Assembly: GCF_000013605.1 (NCBI RefSeq)
Contig: NC_007908.1
Location: 744,001-808,000, forward strand
Reading direction: 5' to 3'
From: Rhodoferax ferrireducens T118
Lineage (GTDB): Bacteria > Pseudomonadota > Gammaproteobacteria > Burkholderiales > Burkholderiaceae_C
Length of the DNA stretch: 64,000 bases
Under the pieces are notes generated by a model. It made no database searches. It was not told where the DNA came from and saw only the letters and a list, made by a program, of their open reading frames with translations. Numbering within the stretch: the first letter of the stretch is position 1; the number at the start of each line of letters is the position of its first letter. Shown in pieces: positions 7,893 to 17,053 of the stretch. The translations under genes and the position numbers were made by a program.

Positions 7893-9380
7893 TCAGCGGC
7901 CGTACACATCCTCAAAGCGCACGATATCGTCTTCACCCAGGTACGAGCCGGATTGCACCTCAATCATCTCCAGCGCCACCCGGCCGGGGTTTTCCAGCCG
8001 GTGCGTGGTACCCAGCGGGATGAAGGTGGACTGGTTTTCAGACAACAAAAATGCCTTTTCGCCGCAAGTGACCCTGGCCGTGCCGCTGACCACAATCCAG
8101 TGTTCGGCGCGGTGGTGGTGCATCTGCAATGACAGCGTGCCGCCCGGCTTGACCACAATGCGCTTGACCTGAAAGCGATCCCCCGCATCGACGCCGTCGT
8201 ACCAGCCCCAGGGTCGAAATACCTTGCGGTGGATGATGCCCTCGGAGCGGCCCTGCTGCTTGAGGCGATCGACGATTTTCTTCACGTCCTGCGTCTTGTC
8301 TTTGTGCGCGACCAGAATGGCATCGGCCGTTTCCACCACCACCAGATCGCTCACGCCAACGCAGGCGATCAGGCGTCCCTCGGACAGCGCCAGTGTGTTC
8401 TCGCAATCCTGCAGCAGCACATCGCCCTGGCTGACGTTGCCGGAAGCATCTTTGGGCAGCACCTGCCACAAGGCATCCCAGGCACCGACGTCCGACCAGC
8501 CGGCGCTCAAGGGAAGCACGACCCCGATCGGCAACACGGGCGCATCAACGTCAGACTTGGCCGAGCCTGCCGCAATCCGCTCCATCACCGCGTAATCGAT
8601 CGAGTCGCTTGGGCACTGGGCAAAAGCCTCCTTGCCGACGCGCACAAATTCGCCATCGGTTGAGCCCTGCCGCCACGCGTTTTCGCAGGCCGCCAGAATG
8701 TCGGGGCGGCAGGCTTTCATGGCGGACAGCCAGACCGAGGCGCGCAGCATGAACAGGCCACTGTTCCACAGGTAGGAGCCCGCTGCCAGGTAGCCTTGCG
8801 CGGTGGCCAGGTCGGGCTTCTCGACAAAGCGGGCCATCAGGCGGGCGTTGGCCTCTAGCGTGCCTGATGGCCCGGCGTAAGCGGCGCCGGACTGGATGTA
8901 GCCGTAGCCGGTCTCCGGCGCATCGGGCGTGATGCCAAAGGTGACCACCGCGCCATCAAACGCGAGCCGCGCGCCCTGGCTGACCACGCTTTGAAACGCG
9001 GCGATGTCGGTGATGACGTGGTCGGCCGGCATCACCAGTAAGACCGGGTCTGCATCGTTTTTAATAGCAGCTAACGCAGACAAGGTAAGGGCTGGCGCCG
9101 TATTTCGTCCACAAGGCTCGAGCACGATAGTGCCCGGCTTGCCGAGCAGGCGCAGTTGCTCGGCAATGACAAAGCGGTATTCCTCGTTGCACACCACCAT
9201 CGGTGGTGCCATATCAAGGTTCGCAATGCCTTCGACGCGGCGCACGGTGGCCTGCAAGAGCGAGTCAGTGCCCATCAGCGGCAGCAACTGCTTGGGGTAT
9301 TTCTCGCGCGACAGCGGCCACAGGCGCGTGCCCGAGCCACCGGAGAGAACAACGGGTTGGATCAATAGAGTGGGTGTCAT
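7893..9380 (-). CDS. manC: Mannose-1-phosphate guanylyltransferase/mannose-6-phosphate isomerase
   Basis: 495 aa bifunctional enzyme making GDP-mannose. The N-terminal domain has the pyrophosphorylase signature VVLSGGSGTRLWPLSR (about 10-25) and the FVEKPD loop. The C-terminal cupin is the type II isomerase (FRPWGWYDGV, then Q.HHHRAEHWIVVSGTA from about 390). Last gene of a minus-strand sugar-nucleotide cluster, 35 bp after the NDP-sugar pyrophosphorylase gene. A 48-nt dispersed repeat lies inside the coding region (9058-9105) and encodes the SALAAIK segment. GDP-mannose synthesis also needs phosphomannomutase, of which only a broken copy is seen in this window (15994-16596). Confidence 0.95.
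   Translation of the reverse strand: MTPTLLIQPVVLSGGSGTRLWPLSREKYPKQLLPLMGTDSLLQATVRRVEGIANLDMAPPMVVCNEEYRFVIAEQLRLLGKPGTIVLEPCGRNTAPALTLSALAAIKNDADPVLLVMPADHVITDIAAFQSVVSQGARLAFDGAVVTFGITPDAPETGYGYIQSGAAYAGPSGTLEANARLMARFVEKPDLATAQGYLAAGSYLWNSGLFMLRASVWLSAMKACRPDILAACENAWRQGSTDGEFVRVGKEAFAQCPSDSIDYAVMERIAAGSAKSDVDAPVLPIGVVLPLSAGWSDVGAWDALWQVLPKDASGNVSQGDVLLQDCENTLALSEGRLIACVGVSDLVVVETADAILVAHKDKTQDVKKIVDRLKQQGRSEGIIHRKVFRPWGWYDGVDAGDRFQVKRIVVKPGGTLSLQMHHHRAEHWIVVSGTARVTCGEKAFLLSENQSTFIPLGTTHRLENPGRVALEMIEVQSGSYLGEDDIVRFEDVYGR
9058..9105 (+). repeat. 48-nt dispersed element, copy 1 (inside manC, antisense)
   Basis: Begins TTTTTAATAGCAGC, with GGGCTGGCGCC near the other end. It aligns without gaps to the other copies. 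In manC it is read as N-T-A-P-A-x7-A-I-K, the same antisense frame as the copies in rlmJ, proA and the ABC transporter. Confidence 0.75.
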
Positions 9381-9415
9381 GTCAAGGTCAAAATTGGGTT
9401 GCAGGGCGGTGGCGA

Positions 9416-10546
9416 TCAGGCGCGGGCATCACCCCAGCGCAACTGTGACGTGTCGTCGCCGCGGTACAAGGTCTCGCCGTGGCGATCAACGCAGTAGTCG
9501 GGCGAGACAATCATTTCGGTAAAGCGCATGTCGGCCGCGATGCGGGTGTATTCAAACAAGATGCTGCGCACCAACTTGGCGCCGGTGCGAATGTGGCAAC
9601 CGTGGCCGATCCAGGCCGGCCCGGTGATGGTGACGCCGGGCTCGATGCGCACGCTGGCGCCGATATAGACCGGGCCTTCAATCGTGACCTCGTCCCAGGC
9701 AATATTGGTGTTGAGCCCGACCCAGATGCCAGGTTTGACTTCGCGCCCGGGCATTTTCATCTGCTCCACTTCACCGCGCAGCACGCGCTGCAACACCGAC
9801 CAGTAGTCACTGACCCGGCCAATGTCGATCCAGTTAAAGGGCCGGTTCTGGACATAAAACGGCAGCTTCTGCTCCACCAGTTGCGGAAACAACTGCGAGC
9901 CGATGTCATAAATCGTGTTGGGGGGCACCAGTTTGAGCACCTCGGGTTCAAAAATATAGATACCGGTGCTGGCCAGCGTGGATTTGGCCTCGGCTGGTGC
10001 GGGCTTTTCCTGAAAGGCTTCAATGCGCCCGTCCGGTCCTGCCACCACTATGCCGTACGCCTGCACTTCGGCCAGCGGTACATCGAGTGCGACGACGCTG
10101 GCGATGGCACCTTTGGCCTTGTGTTCAGCAATGGCCGCCGTGATGTCGAGGTCAATCAAGGCATCGGCGCACAGCACCAGCGTGGTCTGATCAAAAAAGC
10201 CGCCGAAGTCCTGGATCCGCCGCATGCCGCCGGCTGAGCCCATGGGACGGGGCAGGATGTCGCCGTGGTCACGCACGCCCTCGTAGGCATAGCCAATCTC
10301 CACGCCCCAACGACTGCCATCACCAAAATATTCTTCAATTTTCTGGTGGTTCCAGGCGACGTTGACCATGATCTCGGTGATGCCGTGGCGGGCCAGATGC
10401 TCAATCAGGTACTCCATCACCGGTTTGCCCAGAATCGGCACCATGGGCTTGGGCAGGTCCAGGGTCAGGGGGCGCACGCGGGTGCCTTGGCCGGCCGCCA
10501 GAATCATGCCTTTGGTTATATTTTTCCTGTTCTTTTTCGGTTTCAT
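9416..10546 (-). CDS. NDP-sugar pyrophosphorylase with left-handed beta-helix tail (GMP-pyrophosphorylase-like)
   Basis: 376 aa. Start chosen at MKPKKNRKN because the nucleotidyltransferase signature MILAAGQGTRVRPLT follows at once and an AGGGAAAAAG ribosome site precedes it; the open frame runs further upstream but that part is antisense to galE. The GT-A-like catalytic domain covers about 12-245 (LPKPMVPILGKPVMEY, VLCADALIDLD, FQEKP), and the C-terminal hexapeptide repeats about 270-350 (VYIGASVRIEPGV, AWIGHGCHI). Closest to eukaryote-like mannose-1-phosphate guanylyltransferases and glucose-1-phosphate nucleotidyltransferases; the sugar cannot be fixed from sequence. It lies between galE and manC, where rfbA might have been expected. 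Confidence 0.85.
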   Translation of the reverse strand: MKPKKNRKNITKGMILAAGQGTRVRPLTLDLPKPMVPILGKPVMEYLIEHLARHGITEIMVNVAWNHQKIEEYFGDGSRWGVEIGYAYEGVRDHGDILPRPMGSAGGMRRIQDFGGFFDQTTLVLCADALIDLDITAAIAEHKAKGAIASVVALDVPLAEVQAYGIVVAGPDGRIEAFQEKPAPAEAKSTLASTGIYIFEPEVLKLVPPNTIYDIGSQLFPQLVEQKLPFYVQNRPFNWIDIGRVSDYWSVLQRVLRGEVEQMKMPGREVKPGIWVGLNTNIAWDEVTIEGPVYIGASVRIEPGVTITGPAWIGHGCHIRTGAKLVRSILFEYTRIAADMRFTEMIVSPDYCVDRHGETLYRGDDTSQLRWGDARA

Positions 10547-10571
10547 ATCTTTTTCCCTTAATGGTTGCAAT

Positions 10572-11591
10572 TCAGGCCTGCGCATAGCCCTTGGGGTTGC
10601 TGCTTTGCCAGCGCCAGGTGTCGGTACACATGGCATCGATCCCGCGCTGCGCGCGCCAGCCCAGCAGCGACAGAGCCAGCCCCGGATCAGCGTAACAAGC
10701 CGCAATATCACCGGCGCGGCGCGGCGCAATTTTGTAGGGCACGGGCTTGCCGCTGGCCAGTTCAAACGCGCGCACCATGTCCAGCACGCTGAAGCCAACA
10801 CCGGTGCCGAGATTGATGGCCCGGCACTCGGTGTGCTGTTGCAGCCGCTCCAGCGCCTTGAGGTGGCCCAGCGCCAGATCGACCACATGGATGTAATCGC
10901 GCACGCCGGTGCCGTCCGCCGTGGCGTAGTCGTCGCCCCACACGTTCAGGAACTCGCGTCGCCCGACAGCGACCTGGGCCACAAACGGCAGCAGGTTGTT
11001 GGGCATGCCCTGCGGATCTTCACCGATCAGGCCGCTGGTGTGCGCACCGACCGGGTTGAAGTAGCGCAGCAGGCTCAAGCGCCAGCTGGGGTCGCTGTGG
11101 TACAGGTCGCGCAGCATGTTTTCGATCACCAGCTTGGTCTGGCCATACGGGTTGGTGCTTGAGAGCGGATGGTCTTCGGTCAATGGCAGGCGCTGCGGGT
11201 CACCATAAACCGTGGCTGATGAGCTGAACACCAGCGTCTTGACGCCACACTCAAGCATCGCTTCCAGCAGGCGCAGCGTCCCGACCACGTTGTTGTCGTA
11301 ATAGGCCAGCGGCTGCTGCACCGACTCGCCGACGGCCTTGAGACCGGCGAAATGGATCACGGCGCTTGCGCCGCTCTGCGCCAAGGCCGCGACCAGCGCG
11401 GCGCGGTCACGAATGTCGCCCTGCACCAGCTTGGGCTGGCGGCCGGTAATGCGCTGCACCCGCGCCAGCGCTTCGGGCTGGCTGTTGCAGAAGTTGTCAA
11501 ACACGGTGACGTCATGGCCCGCATCGAGCAACTCGACGCAGGTGTGGGAGCCGATATAACCGGCACCGCCGGTGACAAAAATCATGGACAT
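10572..11591 (-). CDS. galE: UDP-glucose 4-epimerase
   Basis: 339 aa, the normal GalE length when started at MSMIFVTGG; the upstream extension of the open frame has no family similarity. Rossmann NAD motif [10 protein letters not shown] at about 7-16, catalytic Ser/Tyr pair FSSSATVYG and YGQTK, and the GalE-type NPYG and YFNPVGAH motifs. It interconverts UDP-glucose and UDP-galactose for surface polysaccharides. 25 bp separate it from the downstream pyrophosphorylase gene and 35 bp from upstream rfbD, so it belongs to one operon. Confidence 0.96.
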   Translation of the reverse strand: MSMIFVTGGAGYIGSHTCVELLDAGHDVTVFDNFCNSQPEALARVQRITGRQPKLVQGDIRDRAALVAALAQSGASAVIHFAGLKAVGESVQQPLAYYDNNVVGTLRLLEAMLECGVKTLVFSSSATVYGDPQRLPLTEDHPLSSTNPYGQTKLVIENMLRDLYHSDPSWRLSLLRYFNPVGAHTSGLIGEDPQGMPNNLLPFVAQVAVGRREFLNVWGDDYATADGTGVRDYIHVVDLALGHLKALERLQQHTECRAINLGTGVGFSVLDMVRAFELASGKPVPYKIAPRRAGDIAACYADPGLALSLLGWRAQRGIDAMCTDTWRWQSSNPKGYAQA

Positions 11592-11626
11592 GGGATGTTT
11601 TGGCGTGAGTGCATTGCGCCGCAGGG

Positions 11627-12529
11627 TCAGTTCAGGGTTTCCGCCAGCATGCGCGCCACGCCTTGCTGCCAGGGGGGCAGGACCAGCCCGAAAGCGGCCT
11701 GCAGTTTGAGCGTGTCCAGGCGCGAATTCAATGGTCGGCGCGCCGGGGTCGGGTAGCTGGCAGTCGCGGTGGGCAACACTTGATCCGGCCCGGCCTTGAG
11801 TTGGCAGCCCAGCGCTTGCGCCTGACCCAGCACGTAGCGGGCGTAGCCGTACCAACTGGTCTCGCCGCCGGCTACGCAGTGGTACAGGCCGGCCAGCTCG
11901 GGCGCCCGCATGGCCTTGGCCAGTGCATGCGCCGTTACGTCGGCCAGCAGTTCGGCCGACGTCGGCGCGCCGATCTGGTCGTCGATCACGGTCAGCGTGT
12001 CGCGCTCGCCGGCCAGGCGCAGCATGGTCTTGGCAAAGTTGCCACCGCGGGCGGCGTAGACCCAGCTGGTGCGGAAAATCAGATGCTTGGCACAGGCGCT
12101 GACAAGGTGTTCGCCTTCGAGCTTGGTCTTGCCATAGACGCTCAAGGGGCCGGTGGCGTCGCCCTCGCGCCAGGCTTGCTGGCCGCTGCCATCAAACACA
12201 TAGTCGGTCGAATAATGCAGCAGCCAGGCGCCCAGCTTCTGCGCCTCGGCGGCCAGCACGCCGGGGGCCAGCGCGTTCAGGGCGCGGGCCCGTTCGGGCT
12301 CGGCCTCGGCTTTGTCCACGGCGGTGTGCGCAGCGGCGTTCACGATCACGTCGGGTTTGACACGGCGGATCGTCTCGGCCAGCCCGGGCAGATGGCTGAA
12401 GTCGCCGCACAAGCCGTCCGGGTTGTGGGATGCGTCAGAGCCCAGCGCCACCAACTCGCCCAGCACCGACAGACTGCGCTGCAGCTCCCAGCCGACCTGG
12501 CCGCCACGGCCAAAAAGGAGAATCTTCAT
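11627..12529 (-). CDS. rfbD: dTDP-4-dehydrorhamnose reductase
   Basis: 300 aa, RmlD family, final NADPH-dependent step of dTDP-L-rhamnose synthesis. N-terminal [16 protein letters not shown] nucleotide-binding motif; STDYVFDG and YGKTK contain the catalytic Tyr/Lys; the C-terminal [10 protein letters not shown] is typical. It follows rfbB with a 104-bp spacer that contains a dispersed repeat. The other two genes of the pathway, rfbA and rfbC, which usually follow, are not in this window. Confidence 0.95.
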   Translation of the reverse strand: MKILLFGRGGQVGWELQRSLSVLGELVALGSDASHNPDGLCGDFSHLPGLAETIRRVKPDVIVNAAAHTAVDKAEAEPERARALNALAPGVLAAEAQKLGAWLLHYSTDYVFDGSGQQAWREGDATGPLSVYGKTKLEGEHLVSACAKHLIFRTSWVYAARGGNFAKTMLRLAGERDTLTVIDDQIGAPTSAELLADVTAHALAKAMRAPELAGLYHCVAGGETSWYGYARYVLGQAQALGCQLKAGPDQVLPTATASYPTPARRPLNSRLDTLKLQAAFGLVLPPWQQGVARMLAETLN

Positions 12530-12566
12530 GACGTAAAACTTTGCATTGAAATCCTGGCTTACTATA

Positions 12567-12614
12567 AATTTAGTAGCAATATAACGAAGTGTTACGGGGG
12601 CTGGAGGCCTAAAA
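12567..12614 (+). repeat. 48-nt dispersed element, copy 2 (rfbB-rfbD spacer)
   Basis: The clearest 3' half in the window: ACGGGGGCTGGAGGCCTA. Its left end is a small hairpin, ACTA (12561-12564) with TAGT (12571-12574). Intergenic, inside the rfbB-rfbD operon. Confidence 0.75.
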
Positions 12615-12633
12615 GATACAAATCAATTAAGCA

Positions 12634-13695
12634 TCAATGGCCATACTGCTTGGCCACCCAATCGCGGTAGCCGCCGCTTTGCACATTGGCGACCCAATCG
12701 GGGTGGTCCAGGTACCACTGCACGGTTTTGCGGATGCCGCTCTCGAAGGTCTCGGCCGGTTTCCAGCCCAGTTCCTGTTCGATCTTGCGGGCGTTGATGG
12801 CGTAGCGCCGGTCGTGACCGGGGCGGTCGGTGACATAGGTAATTTGATCTTTATAAGGCTTGCCGTCGGCACGCGGTTTGAGTTCGTCGAGCAGGGCGCA
12901 GACGATGTGCACGATGTCGAGGTTGGGCTTTTCGTTCCAGCCGCCAACGTTGTAGACCTCGCCCACCCGGCCTGCTTCGAGCACGCGGCGGATCGCGCTG
13001 CAATGGTCCTTGACATACAGCCAGTCGCGAATCTGCTGGCCGTCGCCATACACCGGCAGCGGCTTGCCGGCCTGCGCGTTGATGATCATCAGCGGGATCA
13101 ACTTCTCGGGGAAGTGAAACGGTCCGTAGTTGTTGGAGCAATTGGTGGTCAGCACCGGCAGGCCGTAGGTGTGGTGGTAGGCGCGCACCAGGTGGTCGCT
13201 GGCCGCTTTGGAGGCTGAATACGGGCTGTTGGGTTCGTAGCGGTGGGTCTCGGTAAAAGCGGGTTCGGTTTTGGACAGCGAGCCATAGACCTCATCGGTG
13301 GAGACGTGCAGCAGCCGGAAGGCGGCCTTGGGTGCAGCGTCCAGCGTGCTCCAGAAGGCCCGCACCGCCTCCAACAGGTTGAAGGTGCCCACGATGTTGG
13401 TCTGGATGAACTCACCCGGCCCGAGGATGGAGCGATCCACATGCGACTCGGCGGCAAAGTTCACCACCGCACGCGGCTGGTACTGCGCCAGCAAGCCCGC
13501 CACCAGCGCGGTGTCGCCAATGTCGCCTTGCACAAACACATGGCGCGCATCGCCCGCCAGTGAGGCCAGGTTTTGCAGATTGCCCGCGTAGGTGAGCTTG
13601 TCGAGGTTAATGACCTGCTCGTCGGATTTGTCCAACCAGTCGAGCACGAAGTTGCTGCCAATGAAACCGGCGCCGCCGGTGACAAGAATCGTCAT
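12634..13695 (-). CDS. rfbB: dTDP-glucose 4,6-dehydratase
   Basis: 353 aa from [15 protein letters not shown]; an in-frame Met 13 codons upstream is less likely because the family begins directly with this NAD-binding motif. Catalytic DE pair in [22 protein letters not shown] with the active Tyr/Lys, and TNCSNNYGP and RDWLYVKDH family signatures. It makes dTDP-4-keto-6-deoxyglucose, the precursor of dTDP-rhamnose and other deoxysugars. First gene of the minus-strand sugar-nucleotide run. Confidence 0.96.
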   Translation of the reverse strand: MTILVTGGAGFIGSNFVLDWLDKSDEQVINLDKLTYAGNLQNLASLAGDARHVFVQGDIGDTALVAGLLAQYQPRAVVNFAAESHVDRSILGPGEFIQTNIVGTFNLLEAVRAFWSTLDAAPKAAFRLLHVSTDEVYGSLSKTEPAFTETHRYEPNSPYSASKAASDHLVRAYHHTYGLPVLTTNCSNNYGPFHFPEKLIPLMIINAQAGKPLPVYGDGQQIRDWLYVKDHCSAIRRVLEAGRVGEVYNVGGWNEKPNLDIVHIVCALLDELKPRADGKPYKDQITYVTDRPGHDRRYAINARKIEQELGWKPAETFESGIRKTVQWYLDHPDWVANVQSGGYRDWVAKQYGH

Positions 13696-13773
13696 GTTGT
13701 CTGTACCCCTGAAAACTTGAAAAAACCGCTTCAATTATCGCCATTGCGAGCCATGCTGACCGGCCGAGGGCCG

Positions 13774-15069
13774 TTACAGGATGTGCATCTGCTGGGCCGC
13801 TGCGGTCAGCTCGGCGCGGAAATCCGGATGGGCAATCGAGATCATTTCCTGCGCGCGCTGTTTGGCCGACTTTCCGCGCAGCTGGGCGACACCGAATTCG
13901 GTGACGACGTAGTTGATGTCGTTCTTGCTGGTGCTCATGTGGGTGCCGGGTGCCAGCGTGGGCACGATGCGGGTGATCCGGTCGTTCTGGGCCGTGGACG
14001 GCAGCACGATGAAGGCCTTGCCGCCACGCGAGCGGTTGGCAGCGCGCACAAAATCGGCCTGGCCACCGGTGCCGGAATAGGGCACCGAACCCAGACTCTC
14101 CGAGCCGCACTGGCCGAGCAGGTCGATTTGCAGCGTGGCATTGATGGCCATCAGCTTGTCATTTTTGGCTGCCAGATACGGATCATTGGTGAAGTCAACC
14201 GGGTGGATTTCCAGCGCCGGGTTGTGGTCCATGAACTGGTACAGTTTTTTGGATCCGAGCGCAAAAGTGGCGATCATTTTGCCCGGCAGATAGGTTTTTT
14301 TGCGGTTGGTGACGGCGCCGCTTTCAACCAGCGTCAGGATGCCGTCGCCAATCATTTCGGTGTGTACGCCCAGGTCATGCTTGTGGGTGAGTTGCATCAC
14401 CACCGCGTCCGGAATGCCGCCGTAGCCGATCTGCAGCGTGGAGCCGTCGTCGATCATGTCGGCCACATACTTGCCAATGGCGACCTGCACCGGGCCAATC
14501 TTTGGCAAGCCCACTTCCATCACTGGCTCGCTGCTTTCCACCAGCGCCGCGACTTGCGAAATATGCACGTGGCAATTGCCATAAGCAAACGGCACATTCG
14601 GGTTGACTTCCAGCACCACGGCGCGCGCCTTGGCCACGGCGGCCATGGTGTAGTCGGCGCCCAGGCTGAGCGAGAAATAGCCGTGCTGGTCCATCGGCGA
14701 CGCCAGGGAAAACACCACGTCGGCCGGAATCTGGCCGCGCTCGATCAGGCTCGGCATCTCCGAGAAATAGCTGGGAATGAAATCGATCCAGCCGCTCTGG
14801 CCACCCGAGCGGGTAGAAGCACCAAAGAAAAACGCCACGTGGCGCACATGCTCCACCGTTTCCGGATCGATGTAGTCAAACTTGCGCACGGCCAGAATTT
14901 GCGCCACCTTCACGCCCTGGAAGCGGCGCCGTTGCACGGAGAGCTCGGTCAGCAGCGTGGGCGGCTCGCCAACCCCGGTGGGGACGATGATGAAGTCACC
15001 GTTTTTGACCTGATCGATGGCATCTTGCGCGGTGCCACGTTTTTTTTTGTACTGGGCCTGAATTGACAT
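13774..15069 (-). CDS. Acetyl-CoA hydrolase/transferase family protein (class I CoA-transferase)
   Basis: 431 aa. Two-domain CoA-transferase of the 4-hydroxybutyrate/succinyl-CoA:acetate type. HTEMIGDG (about 240) holds the glutamate that forms the CoA thioester in this family; GYGGIPDAV and YSGTGGQADF are the glycine-rich oxyanion/CoA loops. It moves CoA between short-chain acids such as acetate and succinate; exact donor and acceptor unknown. It sits upstream of rfbB in the same direction (78-bp gap) but is functionally unrelated to the sugar genes. A second, different CoA-transferase lies at 59337. Confidence 0.88.
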   Translation of the reverse strand: MSIQAQYKKKRGTAQDAIDQVKNGDFIIVPTGVGEPPTLLTELSVQRRRFQGVKVAQILAVRKFDYIDPETVEHVRHVAFFFGASTRSGGQSGWIDFIPSYFSEMPSLIERGQIPADVVFSLASPMDQHGYFSLSLGADYTMAAVAKARAVVLEVNPNVPFAYGNCHVHISQVAALVESSEPVMEVGLPKIGPVQVAIGKYVADMIDDGSTLQIGYGGIPDAVVMQLTHKHDLGVHTEMIGDGILTLVESGAVTNRKKTYLPGKMIATFALGSKKLYQFMDHNPALEIHPVDFTNDPYLAAKNDKLMAINATLQIDLLGQCGSESLGSVPYSGTGGQADFVRAANRSRGGKAFIVLPSTAQNDRITRIVPTLAPGTHMSTSKNDINYVVTEFGVAQLRGKSAKQRAQEMISIAHPDFRAELTAAAQQMHIL

Positions 15070-15179
15070 GGTGCGTTATCTTCCCTGTGGGTTGGTATGG
15101 TGATGTGCAGCTTGCAACCCGTAATGGTAGTCCAGGTATGGTGAGCGGCCTGGGGCCGGCCTGCACATCGCAGCCGGCA

Positions 15180-16001
15180 TCAGTGCCTGCAAACCTGAAT
15201 CCACAAGCGCCCCTCAAACGTTTCCCCCGGCGCCAGCAGCACCGGCCTGGTCACGCAGACCGGCTCCACACACACAAAGCGCCGCCAGTCGCCAGCCGGC
15301 AAATCGGCCAGTGCCCTGGCGCCGGCTTCGCCGGGATTCCAGACCATCCATTGGTCAAAGCCGCTGGCGCTCAGCCGCAGTGAATAGCCGCCCGCGTCCA
15401 GCGTCACCGGCGGGCAAGCCTCATACAGCCGCTCAAAAGGCTGCGTGGTCCAACACAGGTCGCCGGGCGGCTGGCTTCGCAGATCAGTGTCATAACGGTC
15501 TTGCACCCCCAGCCCGGCCAGGCCTGTGGCGCTGCTGGTCAGCACATCCCGCACCGCAAAATAGGGATGCAGACCGCCGGTCCAGTTGAACGACTGGTCG
15601 CCGGTGTTGCTGACCCGCAGTACGAACACCAGTTCATCAAGCTTGGACTTGACCTGCAGACTCAGCCTGGCGGCGTGCGGCCAGTTGGCGTCATCCTGCG
15701 GCTTCATGTCCAGTTCATAGCGCAGCTGGCGCGCACCCTGAGCGGCTGTGTCCTGCAGCAAACGCCAGTGAGCCGTGCGCACCAGACCATGCTTGGGTAA
15801 TACGCCCTGGTCGGCGAACTGCGGAAACAGCACCGGCACGCCACCGCGCGCGGGCGCGGCGGCTGAACCGGGGCGGGGCACGCTCACCGACAAGGGGCTC
15901 AGGTAAAAAACGCGCGCTGCGTTGTCAAGCCAGGCCTGCAACACCTGTGCGCCCAAGTCCTGGTGCGCCAGCCGGGGCGCTGTTTCAAGCGCGTCAACCA
16001 T
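15180..16001 (-). CDS. D-hexose-6-phosphate mutarotase (aldose 1-epimerase family)
   Basis: 273 aa from MVDALETAPRL; earlier in-frame Mets lie inside the upstream hybrid gene. YeaD-type galactose-mutarotase fold: RGGVPVLFPQF for substrate phosphate binding, HGLVRTAHW with the catalytic His, HPYFAV, and the late Glu in CVEPV. It equilibrates alpha and beta glucose-6-phosphate. Its ATG overlaps the stop of the phosphomannomutase-derived frame by 8 bp, showing that the two were translationally coupled before the upstream gene was damaged. Confidence 0.88.
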   Translation of the reverse strand: MVDALETAPRLAHQDLGAQVLQAWLDNAARVFYLSPLSVSVPRPGSAAAPARGGVPVLFPQFADQGVLPKHGLVRTAHWRLLQDTAAQGARQLRYELDMKPQDDANWPHAARLSLQVKSKLDELVFVLRVSNTGDQSFNWTGGLHPYFAVRDVLTSSATGLAGLGVQDRYDTDLRSQPPGDLCWTTQPFERLYEACPPVTLDAGGYSLRLSASGFDQWMVWNPGEAGARALADLPAGDWRRFVCVEPVCVTRPVLLAPGETFEGRLWIQVCRH

Positions 16002-16596
16002 TTTGCTGGCCCGCCGCCGTGACAACCTGTGCATCGCACAACAACTGGGCGCGCGCGGGGGTCTCTGCCTCGACGCAGCAGCGCAATTCAGGTGCGTTGC
16101 CGGAGGGGCGCAAATGCACAATATCGCCCGACTCAAACGTCACGCGCAGGCCATCGGTCTGGTCTGTCTGCATGACAGCGCCAGCTTGCGGCGCCAGGGT
16201 GAGTGCCAACGCAGCCGGCGCCGCCAGCAATTGCTGGATCAGTCTCTGGCTCTTGTGCGTGGCGAAGTCTTGCAGGCGGTCGCTGGCGGTGTAGCGCGCC
16301 GGCAAATCCTGTGTCAGCGCCGACAACTTGCAAGCCCGTTCGCGCGCCATGCACAGCAATGCCAGCATGGGCAGCACCGCATCCCGCGTCGGCAATGAGC
16401 CCAGTGTGACAGCCACGTTTGAGAGGGAGGCGGCGACGGTCGAAGCTGAGCCCATATTGAATGTCCAAGTGTCCGTGAAATTGCCCGCGACGGTGCTGGC
16501 AAACGATGCGCTGGGATTCAAGGTGGTAGCAGCAAAGCTGTTGGTAACGCCGGCCAATGCGATGACTGCAGTGGCAACCAATGATTTGATTTTCAA
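15994..16596 (-). pseudogene. Hybrid frame: FxDxF/PEP-CTERM-type N-terminus fused to the C-terminal third of phosphomannomutase
   Basis: One uninterrupted frame of two unrelated parts, from a probable TTG start (16596). The first about 66 codons give a Sec signal (KIKSLVATAVIALAG, ending SFAA) and a short secreted region with GNFTDTWTF, like the start of FxDxF-type PEP-CTERM proteins. From SLPTRDAVLPMLALL (about 16398) to the end it is the C-terminal part of phosphomannomutase/phosphoglucomutase, including RYTASDRLQ and the phosphate-binding HLRPSGNAPELR. The active-site serine and metal domains are missing, as is any PEP-CTERM anchor. A deletion or recombination joined two genes. No mutase activity is possible; whether the hybrid is expressed is unknown. 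Confidence 0.8.
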
Positions 16597-17053
16597 GGTA
16601 TTTCTTTCAAAGGTTTGATATGGGACAAGTGACGCATCAATAGTAGAACTGGGGATTACCCTGGTCCATAGACCGTTCGGACTATGAGAGCGCTGTAAAA
16701 CTCCCTTGAATGTGAGTTTTGTGTAAGTTCTGCTTCGGCAGTCCAAGCCATGGAACAGATTGTTCGCAATGGTTCATGCCGTCAGGGCGAGGCATGGAGA
16801 GGCCTCTTTTGACACCCGTGGTGCCACGAGTGCGCGAAGCTGGCCGAGTTGGCCTCAATGCCTGACGAGTCCTGCCACGCGGCGCGTCAAAACAGCACTG
16901 TCACAGACATAGGACAAGCTGCCAGGGCTGATCGCAGAAAGTGTGTTGCGGCAACTCGCCCGTATTGGCAGGCGGTGATGGGATGGGGTCAGACCGACAA
17001 ACGCGCCTGGTAGCGCTGGGCAAAAGAAATGCAGGTCAAAAATCGGGCTTGCA
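16597..17053. other. 457-bp region with no supported gene
   Basis: Between the hybrid frame and the 3' end of rlmJ. It should contain the promoter of the former FxDxF-type gene. I see one inverted repeat, AAAACTC (16697-16703) with GAGTTTT (16714-16720), which could be a weak terminator or operator. Short open frames here show no recognisable protein. Confidence 0.5.

Noticed and set aside
10547..10888. N-terminal extension of the NDP-sugar pyrophosphorylase
   Set aside because: It overlaps galE in another frame and precedes the catalytic signature; a good ribosome site supports the start at 10546.
11609..12670. A 353-codon plus-strand frame across rfbD
   Set aside because: Antisense to rfbD; composition and lack of motifs indicate a shadow.
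13573..15066. A 497-codon plus-strand frame antisense to the CoA-transferase
   Set aside because: The minus strand encodes a complete CoA-transferase with active-site Glu; the plus frame has no family features.
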